DNA of 64,000 nucleotides, from the NCBI RefSeq assembly GCF_016405905.1, contig NZ_JAEFCB010000001.1, positions 558,001 to 622,000 of the forward strand. Reading direction: 5' to 3'. Both the position numbers and the translations under genes were made by a program. Below the pieces are notes generated by a model. It was not told where the DNA came from and did not search any database. It saw only the letters and a program-made list of their open reading frames with translations. This document shows, piece after piece, positions 35,717-43,843 of the stretch (the first letter of the stretch is position 1; each line of letters begins with the position of its first letter). Source of the stretch: Variovorax sp. IB41. GTDB taxonomy: Bacteria > Pseudomonadota > Gammaproteobacteria > Burkholderiales > Burkholderiaceae_C.

Positions 35717-37495
35717 ATGTACCAATACACAGAATTCGATCGCCAGTTCGTTCACCAACGCGCTGCCCAGTTCAGAGACCAGCTCGAGCGCTGGCAAAAG
35801 GGGCGCCTGCACGAGGACGAGTTCCGCCCGCTGCGGCTGCAGAACGGCTGGTACGTCCAGCGCTACGCGCCGATGCTGCGCGTGGCCGTGCCCTACGGCG
35901 AGCTCTCCAGCCGCCAGCTGCGCGTGCTCGCCAAGATCGCCCGCGAATACGACGAGCCCGAGGCCGAGGTCTACCGCAAGGCCATCGAGACGCAGGGCCT
36001 GCTCGGCAGTCACAAGCTCCCGACCCACTACGCCCACTTCTCGACGCGCCAGAACGTCCAGTACAACTGGATTCCGCTGGCCAAGTCGGCCGACGTGATG
36101 GACCTGCTGGCTTCGGTCGACATGCACGGCATCCAGACCAGCGGCAACTGCATCCGCAACATCACGAGCGACGAGCGCGCCGGCATTGCAGTCGATGAAA
36201 TCGCCGACCCGCGTCCGTTCGCGGAAATCATGCGCCAGTGGAGCACGCTGCACCCCGAGTTCGCCTTCCTGCCGCGCAAGTTCAAGATCGCCATCACCGG
36301 CGCCACCGAAGACCGCGCGGCCACCGGCTGGCACGACGTGGGCCTGCACGTGGTGAAGAACGAAGCGGGAGACATCGGCTTTCGCGTGCAGGTGGGCGGC
36401 GGCATGGGCCGCACGCCGATCATCGGCACGGTGCTGCGCGAGTTCCTGCCGTGGCAGCAGATCATGAATTACCTCGAAGCGGTGATCCGTGTCTACAACC
36501 GCTATGGCCGCCGCGACAACATCTACAAGGCGCGCATCAAGATCCTGGTGAAGGCCGAGGGCCAGCGCTACATCGACGACGTCGAGGCCGAGTACAAGCA
36601 GATCCTGGAACACGACGGCGCGCCGCACACCATCACGCAGGAAGAGTACGACCGCGTGGCCGCCTCCTTCGTGCCGCCGACGCTGGCCACCCGCGTGCTG
36701 CAGAGCGCCGAGAAGACCGACGCCGAGCTGCGCACGCAGGCCGCCGACGATGTGATGTTCGCCCGCTGGCTCGCCCGCAACGTGGCGCCGCACAAGAACC
36801 CAGCGCTGCGCGCCGTCACGCTGTCGTTCAAGCGCCTGAAGCAGGCGCCCGGCGATGCATCGGCCGACCAGCTCGATACGCTCGCGCAACTGGCCGACCG
36901 CTTCTCGGCCGGCGAAGCCCGCGTGACGCACGACCAGAACGTGGTGCTGCCCTGGGTGCATGCCGAAGACCTGCATGCGCTGTGGCTCGCCGCCCGCGCC
37001 GCCGGCTTGGCGAGCGCCAACGTGCACCTCCTGACCGACATGATCGCCTGCCCCGGCGGCGACTTCTGCGCGCTGGCCAATGCGCGCTCCATCCCGATCG
37101 CCGAAGCCATCACCGAGCGTTACCAGGACCTGGACGAGCTCGACGACCTGGGCGAGATCGACCTGCACATCAGCGGCTGCATCAACTCGTGCGGCCACCA
37201 CCACAGCGGCCACATCGGCATCCTGGGCGTCGACAAGGACGGCAAGGAGTGGTACCAGGTCACCCTGGGCGGCTCCGACGGTTCCGCGCTCAGCGGCACG
37301 CCGCAGGCCGGCAAGGCGGTCGGCCCCTCGTTCTCGGCGGCCGAAGTGCCGGGCGTGATCGAGGCCGTGCTCACCACCTACCGCGACACCCGCGAAGGCG
37401 GCGAGACCTTCATCGACACGCTGCGCCGCGTGGGCCACGACCCGTTCAAGGCCGCGGCCAACGGTGCGCGATTCAAGGTGGAGGAAGCGGCATGA
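35717..37495 (+). CDS. cysI: Assimilatory sulfite reductase haemoprotein (nitrite/sulfite reductase family)
   Basis: The 592-residue protein is a sirohaem-[4Fe-4S] reductase with the usual two repeats. The N-terminal ferredoxin-like part has RLQNGWYVQRYAPMLRVAVP, and THYAHFSTRQNVQYNWIP and SGNCIRNITSDE are the first sirohaem-binding regions. The cluster ligands are Cys445 and Cys451 (IACPGGDFCALA) and Cys488 and Cys492 (SGCINSCGHHH). It reduces sulfite to sulfide with six electrons. In this lineage the electron donor may be ferredoxin or the DUF934 protein encoded next. The gene opens the cysI-DUF934-cysH-cysD-cysN operon and overlaps the next gene by four bases. Confidence 0.92.
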   Translation: MYQYTEFDRQFVHQRAAQFRDQLERWQKGRLHEDEFRPLRLQNGWYVQRYAPMLRVAVPYGELSSRQLRVLAKIAREYDEPEAEVYRKAIETQGLLGSHKLPTHYAHFSTRQNVQYNWIPLAKSADVMDLLASVDMHGIQTSGNCIRNITSDERAGIAVDEIADPRPFAEIMRQWSTLHPEFAFLPRKFKIAITGATEDRAATGWHDVGLHVVKNEAGDIGFRVQVGGGMGRTPIIGTVLREFLPWQQIMNYLEAVIRVYNRYGRRDNIYKARIKILVKAEGQRYIDDVEAEYKQILEHDGAPHTITQEEYDRVAASFVPPTLATRVLQSAEKTDAELRTQAADDVMFARWLARNVAPHKNPALRAVTLSFKRLKQAPGDASADQLDTLAQLADRFSAGEARVTHDQNVVLPWVHAEDLHALWLAARAAGLASANVHLLTDMIACPGGDFCALANARSIPIAEAITERYQDLDELDDLGEIDLHISGCINSCGHHHSGHIGILGVDKDGKEWYQVTLGGSDGSALSGTPQAGKAVGPSFSAAEVPGVIEAVLTTYRDTREGGETFIDTLRRVGHDPFKAAANGARFKVEEAA

Positions 37496-37887
37496 ACAAG
37501 ACGCTCAACATCCTGTCCGCCGAAGAGCACATCGACGACGGCGACCCGCGCGTCTTGCAGCTTGCCAACGATGCCGACCCGCTCGCCATCGAGGTGTGCC
37601 TGGCCGACATCGAGCGCATCGACCTGAACTTTCCGAAGTTCACCGACGGCCGCGCGTACAGCCAGGCCTTCCTGCTGCGCCGGCGCCTCGGTTTCACGGG
37701 CGACATCCGCGCCACGGGCGATGTGCTGATCGACCAACTGGTGCAGATGGAACGCACCGGCTTCTCCAGCGCCGTGCTGAAGGAAGGCGTGGACGCCTCC
37801 GACGCGCAGCGCCAGTTCGACCGCTTCAACGCTTTCTACCAAGGCGATGCGGTGAAGACCGCGCCGCATTTCGTGGCCGGCAGCTGA
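37492..37887 (+). CDS. DUF934-family protein of the sulfite reductase operon
   Basis: The 131-residue protein belongs to DUF934, a family nearly always found beside cysI in proteobacteria. Recognisable parts are IEVCLADIERIDLNFPKFTDG, RAYSQAFLLRRRLGFTGDIR and DVLIDQLVQMERTGF. It has no transmembrane or cofactor motif. The family is presumed to assist sulfite reduction, but its biochemical role is not established. Its ATG overlaps the cysI stop, so the two proteins are made in equal amounts, which fits a structural partner. Confidence 0.88.
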   Translation: MNKTLNILSAEEHIDDGDPRVLQLANDADPLAIEVCLADIERIDLNFPKFTDGRAYSQAFLLRRRLGFTGDIRATGDVLIDQLVQMERTGFSSAVLKEGVDASDAQRQFDRFNAFYQGDAVKTAPHFVAGS

Positions 37888-37907
37888 GCTGCAAGAAAAC
37901 ATCCGAT

Positions 37908-38534
37908 ATGAGCATCGACATCGACTTCGCAGGCATCAACGCCAAGCTCGGCCGCAACGCCGAAGGCCTGGTGGACTGGGCGATCGGCCTGGGCCAGCCT
38001 TCGATCATCACCACCAACTTCCGCCCGTTCGAGGCGGTGATCCTGCACATGGTCACGCGCGCACGGCGCGATGTGCCCGTGGTGTGGATGGACAACGGCT
38101 ACAACACCGAGGCCACCTACCGCTTTGCCGACGAGGTGACCAAGCAACTGGGCCTTGACCTGCACATCTACCTGCCGCGCCGCTCGCGCGCGCACCGCGA
38201 AGCGGTCGAAGGCCCAACGCCCGCACTCGACGATCCGCGCCATGCCGCCTTCACCGAAGAGGTGAAGCTGGAGCCCTTCGCCCGCGCGCTGCGCGAGACG
38301 GCGCCCAAGGTCTGGTTCACCGCGCTGCGTGCCACCGACACGGCCGTGCGCGCGCAGATGGACCCGGTCAGCGTGAACCCGGACGGCCTCATCAAGGTCG
38401 CGCCGCTGCTGCACTGGTCGTCCAAGGAGCTCTACGAATACTGCGAGGCACACGGCCTGCCGAACAACTTCGACTACGTGGACCCGACCAAGGGCGAAGA
38501 CAACCGCGAGTGCGGATTGCACATCGCGCACTGA
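37908..38534 (+). CDS. cysH: Phosphoadenylyl-sulfate/adenylyl-sulfate reductase, short form
   Basis: The 208-residue protein has the adenosine-phosphosulfate reductase fold. WMDNGYNTEATYRFADEVT corresponds to the DTGY region, APKVWFTALRATDTAVRAQM to the substrate-binding arginine loop, and the C-terminal ECGLHIAH holds the catalytic Cys202. Only two cysteines are present (179 and 202), so the Cys-Cys and Cys-X-X-Cys ligands of [4Fe-4S] APS reductases are missing. The protein is also shorter than E. coli CysH (about 244) and lacks its C-terminal insert. It reduces activated sulfate to sulfite using thioredoxin. Whether it takes APS or PAPS is not clear. Confidence 0.85.
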   Translation: MSIDIDFAGINAKLGRNAEGLVDWAIGLGQPSIITTNFRPFEAVILHMVTRARRDVPVVWMDNGYNTEATYRFADEVTKQLGLDLHIYLPRRSRAHREAVEGPTPALDDPRHAAFTEEVKLEPFARALRETAPKVWFTALRATDTAVRAQMDPVSVNPDGLIKVAPLLHWSSKELYEYCEAHGLPNNFDYVDPTKGEDNRECGLHIAH

Positions 38535-38581
38535 GCGGCAACGCAACGCCTCACCGATCCTCCGAATCCAGCCCTCACCCG

Positions 38582-39532
38582 ATGAACGCCCGAACCGAAA
38601 CCGAACTGCTGCTGTCGCCGGCGCATCTGCCCCATCTGTCCAACACGCACCTCGATGCGCTGGAGGAAGAAACCATCTTCATCCTGCGCGAAGTGGCGGC
38701 CGCCTTCGAGCGCCCCACCCTGCTGTTCTCGGGCGGCAAGGACTCGCTGGTGCTGCTCAAGTGCGCGGAGAAGGCCTTCGGCGCCGGCCGCATTCCCTAC
38801 CCGCTGCTGATGATCGACACGGGCCACAACTTCCCCGAAGTGACGGCCTACCGCGACCAGCGCGCGAAGGAATTGGGCGCCGAACTCATCGTGCGCAGCG
38901 TGGAAGACTCGATGGCGCGTGGCACCGTGCGCCTCGCGCACCCGGGCGAATCGCGCAACGCGCACCAGTCGGTGACGCTGCTCGAAGCCATTGAAGAATT
39001 CCGCTTCGACGCGCTCATCGGCGGCGCCCGCCGCGACGAGGAAAAGGCGCGCGCCAAGGAGCGCATCTTTTCGCACCGCGACAGCTTCGGCCAATGGCAA
39101 CCGAAGGACCAGCGCCCCGAGCTGTGGACGCTGTTCAACACGCGTCTCGCGCCCGGCGAGCACTTCCGCGTGTTCCCCATTTCGAACTGGACCGAGCTGG
39201 ACGTGTGGCAGTACATCGAGCGCGAGCACGTCGGCCTGCCGTCGATCTACTACACGCACAAGCGCGAAGTGGTCGAGCGCCGGGGCCTCCTGGTGCCGGT
39301 GACCGAACTCACCCCGCCGCGCGACGGCGAAACGGTGCAGGTGCGCGACGTGCGCTTTCGCACCGTGGGCGACATCACGACCACCTGCCCGGTCGAGAGC
39401 CTCGCGGCCGATGCGGGCGACGTGGTGCTCGAAACGCTCACGGTCGACGTGAGCGAACGAGGTGCCACCCGGATGGACGACATGACCTCCGAAGCATCCA
39501 TGGAAAAACGCAAGAAAGACGGTTACTTCTGA
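38582..39532 (+). CDS. cysD: Sulfate adenylyltransferase subunit 2
   Basis: The 316-residue protein is the catalytic PP-loop subunit of ATP sulfurylase. The PP-loop is LLFSGGKDSLVLLKCAEKAF, followed by LLMIDTGHNFPEVTAYRD, DALIGGARRDEEKARAKERI and FPISNWTELDVWQYI; the end MEKRKKDGYF is invariant in the family. It adenylylates sulfate to APS, driven by GTP hydrolysis on CysN. The stop overlaps the cysN start (TGATG). The start at 38582 follows a short spacer after cysH; upstream in-frame sequence overlaps cysH. Confidence 0.95.
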   Translation: MNARTETELLLSPAHLPHLSNTHLDALEEETIFILREVAAAFERPTLLFSGGKDSLVLLKCAEKAFGAGRIPYPLLMIDTGHNFPEVTAYRDQRAKELGAELIVRSVEDSMARGTVRLAHPGESRNAHQSVTLLEAIEEFRFDALIGGARRDEEKARAKERIFSHRDSFGQWQPKDQRPELWTLFNTRLAPGEHFRVFPISNWTELDVWQYIEREHVGLPSIYYTHKREVVERRGLLVPVTELTPPRDGETVQVRDVRFRTVGDITTTCPVESLAADAGDVVLETLTVDVSERGATRMDDMTSEASMEKRKKDGYF

Positions 39533-40938
39533 TGAGCGCGACGAATACTGCCAACGCAATCCCGATGTCCGTTCGCACTGAGCCTGTCGAAGTGCAGCGC
39601 GCAGCTTCGACAAGCTCAGCCCGAACGGGCGGGGGCGATCACGGCGACACCGGCACCGCACTGCGCTTCATCACCTGCGGCTCGGTGGACGACGGCAAGA
39701 GCACCCTCATCGGCCGCCTGCTGGTGGACAGCAAGACCGTGCTGCAGGACCAGCTGGCGGGCGTGCAGCGCGGCGGCGAAACCGACCTGGCCTTGCTCAC
39801 CGACGGCCTCTCGGCCGAGCGCGAACAGGGCATCACGATCGACGTGGCCTACCGCTACTTCTCGACCGCCCAGCGCAAGTTCATCATCGGCGACGCGCCG
39901 GGCCATGAGCAGTACACCCGCAACATGGTCACCGCCGCCTCGGCCGCCGATGCCGCCGTGGTGCTGGTCGATGCGACCAAGCTGGCCTGGGCCGCCGAAG
40001 TGGAAGACGGCACCGTGGTCAAGCGCGAGCTGCTGCCGCAGACGCGCCGCCACACGCTCCTGTGCCACCTGCTGCGCGTGCAGTCGATCGTGTTCGCGGT
40101 CAACAAGCTCGATGCCATCGACGACGCGGGCCTGGCCTTCGAGCGCATCTCGACGGCGCTCAATGCCTTTGCCGAAGCGGCCGGCGTGCAGGTCGCGGGC
40201 ATCGTGCCGATCTCCGCGCTCAAGGGCTGGAACGTGGCCACGCGCCATGCCGACTGGGTCGGCTACGAAGGCCCGAGCCTGCTCGCGCTGCTCGAAGACC
40301 TGCCGGTCACCGTGCAGGACGAGGCGGTGCCCTTCGCCTTCCCGGTGCAGTGGGTCGAGAAGTTCTCCGCCTCCGCCGACACCTCGCAGGGCCGCCGCGT
40401 GTTCTGGGGCCGCGTCGCCTCGGGCCATGTGGAACCGGGCCAGCGCGTGACGGTGCTCCCGAGCAACCAGACCGCGACTGTCGCGCAGGTGCTGAGCCAC
40501 ACGCGCCAGCCGAAGTCGGTGCATGCGGGCCACAGCGCCGGCATCGTGCTCGACCGCGAGGTCGACGTGTCGCGCGGCGACTGGCTGCTGGCGCCCGGCG
40601 CCTTCGAGCCGGTGCGCGAGATCACCGCCACCGTGGCCTGGCTGGACGACGAGCCGCTGGTCGCGGGCCGCGTGTACTGGGCGCTGCAGGGCCATCGCTG
40701 GGTCAAGGCGAAGGTCGCGCGCATCGTGGATCGGGTGAACATCACCACGCTCGAATCGGAGCCCGCGACGCAACTGGAAGCCAATTCGATCGGCGATGTG
40801 GTGCTCGCGCTGCAGCAGCCGCTGGCCGTGCTGCCCTTCACGCAATCGCGCGCCCTGGGCTCGCTGGTGCTGGTCGATACGGCCTCCCACAAGACCGCTG
40901 CTGCCGTTCTCGTGCAGCCCGCCGCCGCAAAGGCCTAA
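39532..40938 (+). CDS. cysN: Sulfate adenylyltransferase subunit 1 (GTPase)
   Basis: The 468-residue protein is an EF-Tu-like GTPase. Its G motifs are ITCGSVDDGKSTLIGRLL (P-loop), the DAPGHEQYTRNM switch II motif and FAVNKLDAIDD. Two beta-barrel domains follow. There is no C-terminal APS kinase (CysC) domain, so APS is the end product of this operon. Residues 13-32 (RTEPVEVQRAASTSSARTG region) are not family sequence: they are the in-frame translation of a palindromic repeat at 39570-39627. The GTPase domain starts just after it. The gene overlaps cysD. Confidence 0.93.
   Translation: MSATNTANAIPMSVRTEPVEVQRAASTSSARTGGGDHGDTGTALRFITCGSVDDGKSTLIGRLLVDSKTVLQDQLAGVQRGGETDLALLTDGLSAEREQGITIDVAYRYFSTAQRKFIIGDAPGHEQYTRNMVTAASAADAAVVLVDATKLAWAAEVEDGTVVKRELLPQTRRHTLLCHLLRVQSIVFAVNKLDAIDDAGLAFERISTALNAFAEAAGVQVAGIVPISALKGWNVATRHADWVGYEGPSLLALLEDLPVTVQDEAVPFAFPVQWVEKFSASADTSQGRRVFWGRVASGHVEPGQRVTVLPSNQTATVAQVLSHTRQPKSVHAGHSAGIVLDREVDVSRGDWLLAPGAFEPVREITATVAWLDDEPLVAGRVYWALQGHRWVKAKVARIVDRVNITTLESEPATQLEANSIGDVVLALQQPLAVLPFTQSRALGSLVLVDTASHKTAAAVLVQPAAAKA
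39570..39627 (+). repeat. Palindromic REP-like element within the cysN 5' coding region
   Basis: The left arm (39570-39592, CGTTCGCACTGAGCCTGTCG...) and right arm (39605-39627, ending AGCTCAGCCCGAACG) pair at 20 of 23 positions around a 12-base loop. Elements with the TGTCGAAG/CTTCGACA core are common in intergenic regions of related bacteria. Here the element is read in frame as part of CysN. Confidence 0.8.
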
Positions 40939-40980
40939 AATCTGGGGTTTTCCCCGATCAAACTGACGTTTAAAAGACAA

Positions 40981-41310
40981 ATGACCCACGTCGTTTCCGA
41001 AGCCTGCATCCGTTGCAAATACACCGACTGCGTGGACGTTTGCCCCGTCGACTGCTTCCGCGAAGGTCCCAACATGCTGGTGATCGACCCGGACGAATGC
41101 ATCGACTGCGCGGTCTGCATCCCCGAATGCCCCGTCAACGCGATCTACGCCGAGGAAGACCTTCCGGCCAACCAGATCGCCTTCATCAAGATCAACGCCG
41201 AGCTGGCCGTGGCCGACGGCTGGAAGAGCATCACCAAGCGCAAGCCCGCTCTCCCGGACGCTGACGATTGGAAAGACAAGACCGACAAGGTCGGGGAGCT
41301 GGTGCGGTAA
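40981..41310 (+). CDS. fdxA: 7Fe ferredoxin FdxA
   Basis: The 109-residue protein is a bacterial [3Fe-4S][4Fe-4S] ferredoxin. The first cluster region is [18 protein letters not shown], with Tyr in place of the fourth usual Cys spacing, and the second is [16 protein letters not shown]. The C-terminal extension [17 protein letters not shown] to [13 protein letters not shown] is typical of the Azotobacter FdI/FdxA group. It is a soluble one-electron carrier. It lies 42 bases after cysN and is followed by a ferredoxin-NADP reductase gene, so the pair may supply electrons to sulfite reductase. This link is inference. Confidence 0.93.
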   Translation: MTHVVSEACIRCKYTDCVDVCPVDCFREGPNMLVIDPDECIDCAVCIPECPVNAIYAEEDLPANQIAFIKINAELAVADGWKSITKRKPALPDADDWKDKTDKVGELVR

Positions 41311-41320
41311 AGGGGCTCTC

Positions 41321-41412
41321 CCCCATGCTGCGCGCACTTCGTGTCGCTTCGCACACCCCCTCGCCGGGGGCAATACCAGCGGCCCGGCAAAGCCGGTTCC
41401 GCGGTATTTCTG
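41321..41412 (+). repeat. Intergenic GC-rich repeat, copy 2
   Basis: This copy matches 24821-24912 in the same orientation, with the same two hairpins (CCCC..GGGG and GCGG-CCGGC-AAA-GCCGG-CCGC). It separates fdxA from the reductase gene and ends 14 bases before the reductase start, so its hairpin may influence how much of the downstream gene is expressed. Confidence 0.75.
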
Positions 41413-41426
41413 GAAGGAACCCCTGA

Positions 41427-42452
41427 ATGCCTTCCCATCCTGTCGAGACCGATGCCCTGATCGTCGGTGCAGGCCCTGTCGGGCTGTTCCAGGCCTTCCA
41501 GCTGGGCCTGCTTGAAATCTCCTGCCACATCGTCGATGCACTGCCCGCCGCGGGCGGCCAGTGCGTGGCGCTCTATGGCGACAAGCCGATCTACGACATT
41601 CCCGGCACGCCGGTGACCAGCGGGCGCGAGCTCGCGCAGTCGCTGCTCGCGCAGGTGGCGCCGTTCAAGCCGCAATTTCACTTTGGTGAACAGGTCGCCA
41701 CGCTGGAGCGTCAAGCCGATGAGCGCCTTCTGTTGACGACCTCGGCCGGCAAGGCGTTCCTCGCGAAGACGGTGTTCATCGCGGCCGGCGTCGGCGCGTT
41801 CGTGCCCAAGCGCATCACGCTCGAGGGCATCGCGCAGTTCGAGGACACTTCGCTTTTCTATCACCCCGAATCGCTGGACCGCTTTGCGGGGCAGACGGTG
41901 GTGGTGAATGGCGGCGACGACATCGCGCTAGCAACCGCCGTCGCCCTCACGACTATCGCCAGGCAGGTCACGCTGATCCATCGCCGCGACGGCTTCCAGG
42001 CCGACGAGGCGAACATCGCCGCGATGCGCGCCCTCGTCGCCGCCGGCAAGCTGGCCTTCAAGGTCGGACAGCCGACCGCGTTCGACGGCAAGCAGTTGCA
42101 GATCACCACGCCCGATGCGACGACCGTCGACCTGCCGCTCGATGCGCTGGTCGCGTGCCTGGGCATCTCGCCGCGCCTCGGCCCCATCGCCGATTGGGGC
42201 CTCGAACTCGAGCGCAAGCAGGTGCCCGTCGACACCGAGAAATACGAAACGCGCGAGCGCGGCGTGTTCGCGGTCGGCGACATCAACACCTACCCGGGCA
42301 AGAAGAAGCTCATCGTCTGCGGCTTCCATGAAGCCACGCTGGCGGCCTGGGGCGCCACCGCCATCGTGTTCCCGGGCAAGGCCGTGCCGCTGCAGTACAC
42401 GACGACCAGCACCCGGCTGCACGAGCTGCTGGGCGTGGCTACTTCGCGCTAG
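41427..42452 (+). CDS. Ferredoxin--NADP reductase, type 2 (thioredoxin-reductase-like)
   Basis: The 341-residue protein has an N-terminal FAD motif (ALIVGAGPVGLFQAFQLGL), then PAAGGQCVALYGDKPIYDIP, which is characteristic of type 2 FNR, and a second dinucleotide motif (VVVNGGDDIALATAVALT) for NADPH. The end has GVFAVGDINTYPGKKKLIVCG and FHEATLAAWG. It lacks the CXXC of thioredoxin reductase. It transfers electrons between NADPH and ferredoxin, fitting the fdxA gene just upstream. Its last 14 bases overlap the end of the convergent aminotransferase gene. Confidence 0.88.
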   Translation: MPSHPVETDALIVGAGPVGLFQAFQLGLLEISCHIVDALPAAGGQCVALYGDKPIYDIPGTPVTSGRELAQSLLAQVAPFKPQFHFGEQVATLERQADERLLLTTSAGKAFLAKTVFIAAGVGAFVPKRITLEGIAQFEDTSLFYHPESLDRFAGQTVVVNGGDDIALATAVALTTIARQVTLIHRRDGFQADEANIAAMRALVAAGKLAFKVGQPTAFDGKQLQITTPDATTVDLPLDALVACLGISPRLGPIADWGLELERKQVPVDTEKYETRERGVFAVGDINTYPGKKKLIVCGFHEATLAAWGATAIVFPGKAVPLQYTTTSTRLHELLGVATSR

Positions 42453-43740
42453 ACAACAGCGCCCGGTACTCGCCGATGAAGCTGCCGATGGCGGCGACGT
42501 AGCCGTCGATGTCCGCATCGGACACCGGCAGCGAGAGCACCACGAAGCCGCGCGGCGAGGTGTAGATCCCTCGGCTGAGCAGGTGGAAGAAGAGCAGCTG
42601 GCGCAGGCGCCCATCGACCGGCGCCAGATCGTCCACGCGCCGCACCTCGCCTTCCAGGAAATGCGCATTCATCAGCGAGCCCACGCCGGTGAACTGCATC
42701 GCCACGCCCTCCTTCGCGCACAGCGCGTTGAGCCGCGCACGCATCGCCTCGCCGCGCTCGGCCAGCGCACCGGCGGCCTCGGGCGTGAAGAGCTTCGTGA
42801 GCCCCGCATACCCTGCCGCCATCGTCATCACGTTGTTGTTGAAGGTGCCCGAATGCGCGAGCGCGCCGGTGCGCGGATCGAACTGCGCCATCACGTCCGC
42901 GCGCCCGCCGAAGGCGCCGAACGACATGCCGCCGCCGATGTACTTGCCCAGCGTGGTGAGGTCCGACCGGATGCCCAGCTGGTTCGCGAGGCCGTGCGGC
43001 GCGAGGCGCGAGGTCATCACCTCGTCGAAGACCAGCAGCGCGCCGACTTGCGTGGCGCCATCGCGCAGCGCCTGCAGGAAATCGAGCCGCCCCGGAATGC
43101 ATCCGCTCGCGCCCTGCATCGGCTCGACCAGGATCGCGGCGATTTCCGGTCCGTGCTTCGCGATCTCCTCGCTCGCGCGCTGCGCGTCGTTGTAGGGCAG
43201 CACGAGGAAATCGAAGGGCACGGTCGTCGGCGAAGGCTTGTCGCCGAAGCCGAGCACGCCGCCGTGATAGCCGCCCGAGAACACCACGATCTTTCGCCGC
43301 CCCGTGAAGTGCAGCGCGGCCGTGAGCGCCATCAGGTTCGCCTCGGTGCCCGAGTTGGTGAAGCGCAGTTGCTCGATCTGCGCAAAGCGCTCGCAGATGG
43401 TCTTTGCCAGGCGCCCTTCCAGCAGGTTGTGGCCCGTGAGGTTGATGCCGTCGGCCATCGCCGCGATGACCGCCTCGCGGATCTCGGGCGCCGAGTGGCC
43501 GTAGACGCCGGCCGTGTACTCGGCGATGAAGTCGGCGTAGCGATGGCCATCGGCATCCCAGAGCGCCGCCCCCTCGCCCTTGGCAATGGTGAGCGGGAAC
43601 GGCGCGTAGAACAGCACAGAGCGCGTGTTGGCGCCGGGCATGTAGCGCGTTTGCGCGTCGAAGAGGCGGCTGCTCTCGGGGTTGCCCTCGGTGAAGCGTT
43701 GATGCGCCCCGGCGAGGGCTTGGTCGATGGCGTCGGTCAT
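42439..43740 (-). CDS. Class III PLP-dependent aminotransferase (glutamate-1-semialdehyde aminomutase-like)
   Basis: The 433-residue protein is a fold-type I enzyme of the GSA/class III group. FTNSGTEANLMALTAALHFTG and VFSGGYHGGVLGF form the PLP phosphate region, VEPMQGASGCIP and LVFDEVMTSRLAPHG hold the Asp that pairs with the PLP nitrogen, and DLTTLGKYIGGGMSFG holds the Schiff-base Lys. It resembles HemL, but its solitary position beside a TetR regulator suggests a catabolic aminotransferase and not the housekeeping haem enzyme. It is divergent from the TetR gene across a palindromic operator and convergent with the reductase gene. Confidence 0.87.
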   Translation of the reverse strand: MTDAIDQALAGAHQRFTEGNPESSRLFDAQTRYMPGANTRSVLFYAPFPLTIAKGEGAALWDADGHRYADFIAEYTAGVYGHSAPEIREAVIAAMADGINLTGHNLLEGRLAKTICERFAQIEQLRFTNSGTEANLMALTAALHFTGRRKIVVFSGGYHGGVLGFGDKPSPTTVPFDFLVLPYNDAQRASEEIAKHGPEIAAILVEPMQGASGCIPGRLDFLQALRDGATQVGALLVFDEVMTSRLAPHGLANQLGIRSDLTTLGKYIGGGMSFGAFGGRADVMAQFDPRTGALAHSGTFNNNVMTMAAGYAGLTKLFTPEAAGALAERGEAMRARLNALCAKEGVAMQFTGVGSLMNAHFLEGEVRRVDDLAPVDGRLRQLLFFHLLSRGIYTSPRGFVVLSLPVSDADIDGYVAAIGSFIGEYRALLSSAK

Positions 43741-43775
43741 GGAACGGTCCTTGGGAAATGGCGGGCTTGGCCGCG

Positions 43776-43800
43776 ATTAATTGATCAGTGCTCAATTAAT
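43776..43800. promoter_or_regulatory. Perfect palindrome between aminotransferase and TetR genes, likely operator
   Basis: ATTAATTGA and TCAATTAAT pair perfectly around a 7-base spacer (25 bases in all). The element lies 36 bases before the aminotransferase start on the minus strand and 43 bases before the TetR start, so one bound dimer could control both genes. Size and symmetry fit a TetR-family operator. Confidence 0.6.
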
Positions 43801-43843
43801 AATATTTATACAATCAATTCGCCCGCCGCACAATGCTGAATCC

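Noticed and set aside
42439..42452. Both convergent overlaps (here and at 44571-44584) are exactly 14 bases, suggesting a shared mechanism
   Set aside because: Sequences of the two overlaps are unrelated and short convergent overlaps are common in compact genomes, so the equal length is taken as coincidence.
43740..43741. Assigning the aminotransferase as housekeeping hemL
   Set aside because: It has the family fold, but the TetR neighbour and palindromic operator indicate a regulated accessory enzyme, so the hemL symbol was not used.
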